Below are positions 27,171 to 34,405 of a DNA stretch of 64,000 nucleotides, one piece after another. The translations under genes were made by a program, and so were the position numbers. Source of the stretch: Methylobacter sp. Its GTDB lineage: Bacteria; Pseudomonadota; Gammaproteobacteria; Methylococcales; Methylomonadaceae. Location of the stretch: contig NZ_JAUXVR010000025.1 of the NCBI RefSeq assembly GCF_030680395.1, positions 62,001 through 126,000 on the forward strand, in the 5' to 3' direction. The notes beneath the pieces were generated by a model. That model worked only from the letters and a program-made list of their open reading frames with translations. It ran no database searches and was not told where the DNA came from. Position 1 is the stretch's first letter; the number at the start of each line of letters is the position of its first letter.

Positions 27171-27534
27171 ACCCTTTTTCAAGCGCTTTTCAAACTTTAC
27201 GCTGCTTCTTTAATCGCTTTCAAAAATACTTTTGGAATACTCCAAGATTAGCGTTTAGTCATCCATCTAACTCGTTGGCAACTCAGTTAGCAAAACAACC
27301 TTGCATGGAAAGAACCGGGCAGGAGTCAGGTTCAAGGCTCCGATCAGGGCGGATTGCCGTGGGACGAATCCCTTTATCCGGGCTGCTGTGTTCAGCATAT
27401 TTTATGCACTGAATCTGACATTGACTGGCCGTTTTCGACCCATAAGCGACGTTCAAAATGAGCCGACAATACAATTATAATTCACAAATATGGATCAAAT
27501 ATTATTGATAATACAGCCAAAAGATTAGAGCTAT
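27171..27534. other. Non-coding edge of the accessory region
   Basis: The remaining 360 bp after tsaB carry no convincing gene. Short frames here lack ribosome sites. Base composition shifts from typical to AT-rich toward 27.5 kb, marking the left edge of the accessory segment. Confidence 0.35.
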
Positions 27535-28323
27535 CTACGCGAGTTGCATTTCAGTATTTATCTTTATTGCGGCGGTAATATCTGGACGCACCTTTGTTAT
27601 AACATCATCGAAAATGTCTTGTATAAATGGAGCAATCCAATACTGTGAGCCTTCTTCTGGTTTTACCGAACATTCCAAGCAATCCATGTAATCACTTGAT
27701 GCCATATAATGATCGTTTAAATAAAACAAATATGCTAAATGAAGAATGAATAAATTTTGCACATCGTTCGAAATATTATTCAAATATTGAAGTCTATTTT
27801 TAATAAAAATCGTGTTGTCATTCAGCATAACGTTATTAAAAAAATTATAGTGCGTATGGTCGTTACAGCGATCTCTAATTTTTTTATATCTATCATCTTG
27901 GTATAAGATATTATTGATAATAGTTAATTTATCGGATTCTCTAATATATTTAGACATAACACGATATTCTGGAAGACTTTCTTTTCCATGCAACCAATTG
28001 TTTATTTGTTCTACAATGAAATTTTGAATACTAAAATGATCTTGAAGATATAGGTTTGAGTCAGTATTTATAATTGCCGAGTCATGATATTTTCTAAGCA
28101 GCGCATAGGCATCATTGACTCTTCCCATTTTCAAAATAGTAAGAATTGATTCCAGTGTCCCTTGGATCGACGAGTAAACATATGTATCAATGTTGCAGAT
28201 ACTAGTTGTACCTCTTGTGCAAAAGCTGAAAATTGACATTGATAGGCTCTTATAAAATTCTATATAGCATTCCAGTTCTGAGAAGACACTGTGTTGTGTA
28301 TATTTTTCGTCTTTAACCATCAT
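27535..28323 (-). CDS. Hypothetical protein, 262 residues, AT-rich gene
   Basis: Unrecognised. Mostly helical, soluble, rich in Asn, Ile, Tyr and Asp, without signal peptide or membrane segment. Residues 120-190 include KKIRDRCNDHTHYNFFNN, a histidine/asparagine-rich stretch. The gene is clearly more AT-rich than its neighbours, suggesting recent transfer. It follows the glycosylase-like gene at 28447 on the same strand with a 123-bp gap; they could be a unit. Confidence 0.65.
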   Translation of the reverse strand: MMVKDEKYTQHSVFSELECYIEFYKSLSMSIFSFCTRGTTSICNIDTYVYSSIQGTLESILTILKMGRVNDAYALLRKYHDSAIINTDSNLYLQDHFSIQNFIVEQINNWLHGKESLPEYRVMSKYIRESDKLTIINNILYQDDRYKKIRDRCNDHTHYNFFNNVMLNDNTIFIKNRLQYLNNISNDVQNLFILHLAYLFYLNDHYMASSDYMDCLECSVKPEEGSQYWIAPFIQDIFDDVITKVRPDITAAIKINTEMQLA

Positions 28324-28446
28324 ATCAAAACACCGCAGCCTATGAGGCTATTTAAAAAATTACAATAAGTCATGCATATTGGCCGATTGTAGTTATTCTC
28401 GATAGATAACACCCGCCCAAAAAGCTACTGTCGGACTTTAAGCTTA

Positions 28447-29178
28447 TCATACGCCTTTGTTTACCCTGAAATTCTGAATAATTGAATGAATTTCAGGTTT
28501 AAATAACTTTATATAATCATTATGTAGCCCACGAGTTCCACTTGGATGAGGAAATGAAATTATCGTGGTGTTTTCAAAACTCTGGAACCCAATTCTAAAT
28601 TTTCTCCCTGAAAAATCTTTTGAGATTTTTTCAAGGCTAGACGTTTCGTTGCCAAAGATGTCAGTAAATCTATTTTTTACACAGCTATTCTGTAAATAGT
28701 CAATTAATTTTGACCCCATAAATATTAGTAAAGAAGGTCTATAATTTTCTACATGACTTAAAAAATTATTAACGTTTTCTTCGGCTAGAAATTTTTCATA
28801 ATCGTTAACATAAGTCCCTTGTCCGTCACACCAATTGGTCTGCAATATACATTTATCGAATTTCGAGTTTCCACCATCAAGCCCAAGCGGATGCCCAAAA
28901 AAATCAAACCATTTTATTATTTTCTTGTCATAAGGTGAGTCATAGATGCTAGTCTTAGTATGAAAAGTATGGAATTCACTTGTCTTCGATTTAATGAAAT
29001 CTGAACACTCTTTTTCTAAATATTTATCATGTTCGTTATAACCATATTCGTAGCCACATATCATTAATCCCCCTTTATCGTTAAATTGGGGGAATATAGT
29101 ATTACCTACATTGAATTTAGTTTCATGGTATGGGGTTTTGTTCAATTTAGTTCCATTTAATGTAAGGATGACAAACAA
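28447..29178 (-). CDS. Uracil-DNA glycosylase-superfamily-like protein
   Basis: Candidate member of the UDG superfamily. The order of motifs fits: GLMICGYEYGYNEHD (motif A position), LQTNWCDGQG, the buried strand RPSLLIFMGSKLIDYL and SFPHPSG (motif B position with HPS). It is not close to the family-4 enzyme at 1381 and lacks its Fe-S cysteines. The start is doubtful: TTG 29178 has no ribosome site, while the frame stays open upstream to about 29250. AT-rich like its neighbour, probably horizontally acquired. Confidence 0.55.
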   Translation of the reverse strand: MFVILTLNGTKLNKTPYHETKFNVGNTIFPQFNDKGGLMICGYEYGYNEHDKYLEKECSDFIKSKTSEFHTFHTKTSIYDSPYDKKIIKWFDFFGHPLGLDGGNSKFDKCILQTNWCDGQGTYVNDYEKFLAEENVNNFLSHVENYRPSLLIFMGSKLIDYLQNSCVKNRFTDIFGNETSSLEKISKDFSGRKFRIGFQSFENTTIISFPHPSGTRGLHNDYIKLFKPEIHSIIQNFRVNKGV

Positions 29179-29460
29179 GTTGTTGTCTAGGTCTTGAAGA
29201 CTTATATTATGAGATAATTTTACTACATTCCTTAAATAAACAATAAATTAACGCTCCATGAAACTGATTGTCTCCATTTGGCCGAACTGCGGTATTTGCG
29301 AAAGCCCGAACTCGACCTAAACCAGTCTATTAGTTCAGATCCTTAAACAGTAAATGTCGGTTTAGGATATTATTTCGATGATTCGAAATTTCAGTTCCAT
29401 TATTACTCAACCCATAATAAAGGTTTTTTTTAAGCGCAGTTAAAAAGGCTGGATGCAAAA

Positions 29461-29991
29461 ATGATCACACTTACCCAACTCCATGATGATATCGAAGCGC
29501 GCGTACGCGCCATCCGCGACGACAATCCCGATTGGCTATGTCGCCGGGGCTGTGACGGCTGTTGTCGACGGCTCGCCGAAGTACCCCGACTCACTGCGGC
29601 GGAATGGGATTTGCTGCGGGATGGACTGGCCACGCTGTCACCTGAGCGGCTTCGGGAAATTGGCCGGGACATCGCCGCGCTGGCCGAGCAGTCATCGCGC
29701 CCCATCGTCTGCCCGTTGTTGGATCGGTCGGCGGGAGCCTGCATGGTCTACGCCCACCGCCCGGCGGCTTGCCGCACCTACGGGTTCTATGTCCAGCGTG
29801 ACCAGGGGCTTTACTGTAAGGACATTGAATCTCGCGTGGCCGGTGGCGCCTTGGTCGGGGTGGTGTGGGGCAACCAGGACGCCATCGATCGCCGTCTCTG
29901 CGGTCTGGGCGACACCCGCGATTTGACCGAGTGGTTCGCGTCTGACGACATGCCTACCCAGGCTTTGCAATTCGACGACTTCGCCGTGTGA
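29461..29991 (+). CDS. YkgJ-family cysteine cluster protein
   Basis: Small Zn/Fe-S-cluster-like protein of 176 residues. The family cysteine pattern is present: CRRGCDGCCRR near residue 27, CPLLD near 84, then C-x-VYAHRPAACRTYGF. Function of the family is uncertain. GC content is high compared with the AT-rich genes just upstream, so the segment boundary falls around 29.3-29.4 kb. Confidence 0.85.
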   Translation: MITLTQLHDDIEARVRAIRDDNPDWLCRRGCDGCCRRLAEVPRLTAAEWDLLRDGLATLSPERLREIGRDIAALAEQSSRPIVCPLLDRSAGACMVYAHRPAACRTYGFYVQRDQGLYCKDIESRVAGGALVGVVWGNQDAIDRRLCGLGDTRDLTEWFASDDMPTQALQFDDFAV

Positions 29992-30059
29992 TTCGGCCTG
30001 CGTAGACGTCAATCTGCGAGCCACCAGACCGCGCTTGTCACAACCACTGGCCTTGCCAT

Positions 30060-30533
30060 TTACAAACCCAAATCGCTCAAACCGGCGTAGTCTTCGGGTC
30101 GTCGTCCCAACGGCCAATGAAACAAGCGCTCCTCCGCGTTGATCGGCAGATCGTTGATGCTGGCAAAGCGGCGTTGCATAAAGCCTTGTCCGTTAAACTC
30201 CCAATTTTCATTACCGTAACTGCGGAACCATTGACCGGAGTCGTCACGCCATTCGTAGGCAAAACGCACGGCTATGCGGTTGTCGGTAAACGCCCATAAT
30301 TCCTTGATTAAGCGATAGTCCAGTTCATTAGCCCATTTGCGTTGCAAAAACTGTCGCACTTGTTCGCGGCCTTGCGGAAATTCGGCACGATTACGCCATA
30401 GCGTGTCTTCGGTATACACCAAGGCTACCCGATCCGGGTCGCGCGAGTTCCAGGCATCTTCAGCCATGCGGACTTTATGCGCCGCAGTTTCGGCGGTGAA
30501 GGGAGGTACTGGGGCTTTGATTTCTTGGGTCAT
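30060..30533 (-). CDS. DUF1348 / NTF2-like (SnoaL fold) protein
   Basis: 157-residue NTF2-like protein of the DUF1348 type: [30 protein letters not shown] at the start, then [20 protein letters not shown] and [12 protein letters not shown]-like segments. The start ATG 30533 has GGAG at good distance; the longer frame upstream overlaps nothing useful. Function unknown; often found beside redox and GST genes in stress clusters, as here. Confidence 0.85.
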   Translation of the reverse strand: MTQEIKAPVPPFTAETAAHKVRMAEDAWNSRDPDRVALVYTEDTLWRNRAEFPQGREQVRQFLQRKWANELDYRLIKELWAFTDNRIAVRFAYEWRDDSGQWFRSYGNENWEFNGQGFMQRRFASINDLPINAEERLFHWPLGRRPEDYAGLSDLGL

Positions 30534-30570
30534 GATTTTTCTCCGATAGAGTGGTAGTGGGTTATGCTTG

Positions 30571-31167
30571 CTACAAGCCCGGCATGGCGATGTAACCGGA
30601 CAAGCTTTGAATGCGTTGAAACCAGTTGACAATGTTTTGAAATGCGCCGATGTCAATGCCGCCTTCCGGCGCCAGCGCAAGATAGGGATAAATCGCAATG
30701 TCGGCGATGGATACCGTGTCGCCGGCTAGCCAATCGCGACTTTCCAAGTGGCGGTCGATAATGCCCAGTACCTTTTCGGCGGTTTGCAGGGCTTTTGCCG
30801 TATCGATGGCGCGGCCGAATTTGTGGTGTACGCGCAGCATGGCGGGCCCGTGGAAGATTTCGTTGGCGGCGGTCGATAGCCAAGCCGCGATTTGCGCCAA
30901 GCGGTAGGCGTCGTCGGGCCACCATTGTTCGCCGCCGTAGCGTTTGGCCAGATAGACCAAAATGGCTTGGCTGTCGCGGATGATCAGGCCATCGTCATCC
31001 AGCACCGGCACTTGGCCGAACGGGTTGCGTTGCAAATAGTCCGGGCTGCGTTGTTCGCCGCCGACTAAATTGACCGGCTGGGTTTGATAGGGCAACGCCA
31101 AAAAACTTAGCAATAAGCGGACTTTATGGCAGTTGCCGGACAGCGGCATGTCGTATAGCGTTATCAT
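30571..31167 (-). CDS. Glutathione S-transferase family protein
   Basis: Thioredoxin-fold N-terminus ([22 protein letters not shown], with the Ser/Cys active-site position in SGNCHK), [13 protein letters not shown] with the cis-Pro, and [13 protein letters not shown] glutathione-binding motif; helical C-terminus from about residue 85. 198 residues. Second gene in the cluster led by the AhpD-like protein. Confidence 0.92.
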   Translation of the reverse strand: MITLYDMPLSGNCHKVRLLLSFLALPYQTQPVNLVGGEQRSPDYLQRNPFGQVPVLDDDGLIIRDSQAILVYLAKRYGGEQWWPDDAYRLAQIAAWLSTAANEIFHGPAMLRVHHKFGRAIDTAKALQTAEKVLGIIDRHLESRDWLAGDTVSIADIAIYPYLALAPEGGIDIGAFQNIVNWFQRIQSLSGYIAMPGL

Positions 31168-31182
31168 CCTGTTCTCCTTCGG

Positions 31183-32466
31183 TTAAATAAAACTTTCAAA
31201 TTGCACCCGCTGTTCGGCGATGCCGAGCTGGCGGGCGGTTTGGCGCACGGTGTCGATCAGGCGGGTTGGGCCGCAGACGTAAATGACGGCATCGGCGGAT
31301 GCGTTACCGATCAGTGCCGGTACATCCAGCCGGGTTGGCGTTGGCGCCTGGCTGAAATAAAACCGGCACCGATTGGGAAAATGCCGCCGCAAGTCTTTGA
31401 CAAAGGCCATTTCTTGCGGCGCATGGCCGCTGTAATGCAGTTGAAAATCCGCACCCCGTGCGGCCAATGCTTCGGCCATTGCTTTTAACGGGGTGATGCC
31501 GATGCCGCCGGCGATCAACAATGCCGGGCGGCCGTCGTCATGCAGGCTGAAATAGTTGTCCGGCGCATCGACGTTGATGCGGGTTCCCAGCTGCCAGCCG
31601 TCATGCAATGCCGACGATCCGCCTTCGCTATCGTCCATTCTTAGCACTGCAATGCGGTAGCAATCCGGATCGTCCGGCGCGTCGGTCAGCGAATAAGTGC
31701 GGCTGGTGACGTCGCCGTTCGCCAGCGCAATCGGCACGCGGAGATGTGCCCCGGCCCGATAGCCAGGCAGCGGCTCGCCGTCGGCATGGCGCAGTTCGTA
31801 AGCGCGAATGCGCGGCGTCAATTGCCGAATCCCGGTAATGGTCAACGGCAACGCGCCAGAGCCCAATGAGCGTGGGATTGGTTTATCCGCCGCTGTGGGT
31901 TGGCGTCGGGCTTGTTCGAGCAGCGCTTCGACTTCGTTTTGGCTGTAGCGCGGCGTAATGTATTTCGGGCAATTCCAGTCGAAGGCTTCGACTCGGATAA
32001 CGATGCCGCGCTCGACCGGGGCGCGAAAGTCGGGCGATTCTAGTTTCGCCAGCAATGCCGGTTCGCTACGTTCGTCCACCGCGCGCGCCCGACCCCAGAT
32101 TTTCAAACGCCGCCGCTGCGGATAGTCCATCAGCAGCAAGCTAACCCGGTCGTCGCCGCGCAAATTGCCTACCGAAATATATTGGCGGTTGCCGCTGAAA
32201 TCGGCGTAACCCATGGTACGGTCATCCAACACTTTCAAGAATCCCACCGGCCCGCCGCGATGCTGCACATAGGGCCAGCCGGTTTGACTCACCGTGGCTT
32301 GATAAAAGCTGTCGCGCCCGGCAATAAAAGCTTGCTCGGCAGCGCCCAGCGCCACCTCCTCGGCCTCGCCGAGCTCGGCCGCCCGATACGCCATGCGGCT
32401 GCCCATTTCGGTTTGTACTGCCTGCACATTGGGCGTGAAACTGATTTTGGCAAAAGTTCGGGCCAT
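31183..32466 (-). CDS. FMN split-barrel and ferredoxin-reductase-like two-module flavoprotein
   Basis: Residues 25-180 resemble pyridoxamine 5'-phosphate oxidase-type FMN barrels (SFYQATVSQTGWPYVQHRGGP, DFSGNRQYISVGNL). Residues 200-427 form an FNR-like module with FAD motif RTYSLTDAP, NAD motif LIAGGIGITPLKAM and YVCGPTRLI. The usual C-terminal 2Fe-2S ferredoxin domain is absent. ATG 32466 has AGGAG upstream; 427 residues. The electron acceptor and substrate are unknown. Confidence 0.88.
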   Translation of the reverse strand: MARTFAKISFTPNVQAVQTEMGSRMAYRAAELGEAEEVALGAAEQAFIAGRDSFYQATVSQTGWPYVQHRGGPVGFLKVLDDRTMGYADFSGNRQYISVGNLRGDDRVSLLLMDYPQRRRLKIWGRARAVDERSEPALLAKLESPDFRAPVERGIVIRVEAFDWNCPKYITPRYSQNEVEALLEQARRQPTAADKPIPRSLGSGALPLTITGIRQLTPRIRAYELRHADGEPLPGYRAGAHLRVPIALANGDVTSRTYSLTDAPDDPDCYRIAVLRMDDSEGGSSALHDGWQLGTRINVDAPDNYFSLHDDGRPALLIAGGIGITPLKAMAEALAARGADFQLHYSGHAPQEMAFVKDLRRHFPNRCRFYFSQAPTPTRLDVPALIGNASADAVIYVCGPTRLIDTVRQTARQLGIAEQRVQFESFI

Positions 32467-32614
32467 GACCTTGCTCCTGATTGGGATTGAAACATTGGCG
32501 TGCACTGTGACACAGCCGCCAGCCGCGTTGAATAGTCATAATTTGCAATACCCAATTCCATTCAGCGCAAGAATCCGGGCGCAAGTCCACACTTGGACTT
32601 GGCCCGGTTCACTA

Positions 32615-33160
32615 TTAAGCCGCCTGTTTTAGCGCCACTTTCGGAAAGTCGATGCTGACCCGGCTGGCTTTGCCCAAGATATTGGTCATTATATTCATGC
32701 CAACGTGGGTGATCACCTCGACGATGTCGGCCTCGCTAAAACCGGCGTCACTCATGGCCTGCAACTCTGCATTGGTGACCTCGCCCTTGTGCTCGACCAG
32801 GGCGCGGGCGAATTTAACCGCCACCGCCGCCTTGGCGTCCTGACTGGTGCCGGCCCGGTTGGCTTCGATTTCCGCCCCGTTCAAACCGGCTTTGCGGCCG
32901 ATGGCGGTGTGTGCGGACAGGCAGTATTCGCATTCGTTCTGCTGGGCCAGCGCCAGCGCGATGCGTTCGCGGGTGGCTGTGTCCAGCGAACCGTGGTTGG
33001 CGATGTGGTGCAAGCCGAGGAAGGCTTTCAAGGCATCCGGCGAGTGGGCGAACACCCGCAAGAAATTAGGCACCATGCCCAACTGGCTTTGGATCGCATC
33101 CAACAGGCTGCGTTGTTCGGTGTTGGCACTTTCGTTACTGACGGTGGTAATACGGCTCAT
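32615..33160 (-). CDS. AhpD-like / carboxymuconolactone decarboxylase-family protein
   Basis: Alkylhydroperoxidase-fold protein with the redox pair in ECEYCLSAH near residue 77, preceded by RERIALALAQQN. Close to peroxidase-related proteins of about 180 residues. It is the first gene of the minus-strand cluster AhpD-FMN/FNR-GST-DUF1348 and is divergent from the LysR regulator, its probable controller. Confidence 0.9.
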   Translation of the reverse strand: MSRITTVSNESANTEQRSLLDAIQSQLGMVPNFLRVFAHSPDALKAFLGLHHIANHGSLDTATRERIALALAQQNECEYCLSAHTAIGRKAGLNGAEIEANRAGTSQDAKAAVAVKFARALVEHKGEVTNAELQAMSDAGFSEADIVEVITHVGMNIMTNILGKASRVSIDFPKVALKQAA

Positions 33161-33250
33161 GAGGGTTCTCCAAATAATGAAAGGGTTTGTTAGTCGCCTG
33201 TGTGAAATTCAGCAGGCGGATATAGTGTGTCTTATTGCAAAATATTAAAG

Positions 33251-33296
33251 AATAGTTAAAATTATCAATTTACTATTCCGATAACTGGAACTATCA
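33251..33296. promoter_or_regulatory. Candidate LysR operator between divergent genes
   Basis: An interrupted palindrome AATAGTTAAA (33251-33260) / TTTACTATT (33269-33277) has the ATAG...CTAT arrangement of LysR boxes, and GATA (33280-33283) / TATC (33292-33295) forms a second dyad directly before the lysR ATG. The site lies in the 136-bp gap shared by the lysR and AhpD promoters. Confidence 0.5.
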
Positions 33297-34196
33297 ATGA
33301 GTCGTCTGCATTTAATGAGCGTGTATGTCGCGGTGGTCGAGGCCGAAGGCTTTGCCGGCGGCGCTCGCAAGCTACACATGTCGCCACCGGCCGTGACGCG
33401 TGCGGTTGCGGCGTTGGAAGAGCGCTTGGGTGTTAAATTGCTGAACCGTACCACCCGCTACGTGCGGATGACAGAGGCCGGCCAGAAATATTACGAGGAC
33501 GCCAAACGCATCATCGCCTTGGCCGATGAAGCCGACAACGCGGCGCTGGGTATTAACGCCGAACCGCGCGGCCAATTCACTGTCACCGCCTCGGTTTTGT
33601 TCGGCCGCATGTACGTGATGCCGGGCATCGTCGAGTATTTGCGCCGTTACCCGGCGGTGGAAGTCAACGCACTGTTCGTCGACCGGGTTGTCAACATGCT
33701 GGAGGAAGGCGTGGATGTGGCGATCCGCATTGCCGAATTGCCCGATTCGTCGTACCGGGCGCTGCGAGTCGGCTCGGTAAGGCGGGTATTGTGCGCATCG
33801 CCGGATTATTTGGTAACGCACGGCATTCCGCAAACGCCGGACGATTTGCTCAAGCATCAAATCATCCTGGCGCGCAGCTTAAATCCGAATAATGAAATGC
33901 GCTTTCTGCAGGGCGGCCTGCCGCAGACGGTCAAGTTACAACCGATATTGAGCGTCAGCGACAACGACTCAGCGGCCAGCGCGGCCATGGCCGACCTGGG
34001 TATTACCCGTTTGTTGTCCTACCAAATTGCCGAGCCGCTACAGACTGGCAAACTGAAAATTGTGCTCAGCGAATTCGAGAGTCCGCCGATTCCAATCCAT
34101 ATCATGCACCGCGAGGGTCGCCATTCGTCGGCGAAAGTCCGTTCGTTCGTCGATTTAATGGCGGAGCGTTTGCGGGCGGAGTTGTCGTTGAGTTGA
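33297..34196 (+). CDS. LysR-family transcriptional regulator
   Basis: N-terminal winged helix (LHLMSVYVAVVEAEGFAGGARKLHMSPPAVTRAVAALEERLG order) and the C-terminal effector domain from about residue 90. 299 residues. The helix-turn-helix PAVTRAVAALEERLGVKLLNRTTR is intact. Divergent orientation implies control of the adjacent redox/GST cluster and of itself. Confidence 0.94.
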   Translation: MSRLHLMSVYVAVVEAEGFAGGARKLHMSPPAVTRAVAALEERLGVKLLNRTTRYVRMTEAGQKYYEDAKRIIALADEADNAALGINAEPRGQFTVTASVLFGRMYVMPGIVEYLRRYPAVEVNALFVDRVVNMLEEGVDVAIRIAELPDSSYRALRVGSVRRVLCASPDYLVTHGIPQTPDDLLKHQIILARSLNPNNEMRFLQGGLPQTVKLQPILSVSDNDSAASAAMADLGITRLLSYQIAEPLQTGKLKIVLSEFESPPIPIHIMHREGRHSSAKVRSFVDLMAERLRAELSLS

Positions 34197-34405
34197 GGGA
34201 TGAAGCCAAAATCGCTATTTCCGGCTATTTCTAAACCACCGCAGCCAATGTTTACCGCGGCTTGGCTTGCTTGGTAGATGCGGCAACAATTCTTCCAATA
34301 AGCGAGACAGTGAAAAATGCAGTTGGAGCGTGCGAAAGCCGCTCATGCTTCGACAGGCTCGGCACAACGGCTTTTACGCACCCACCCAACTGCGGGCAGC
34401 TCTAA

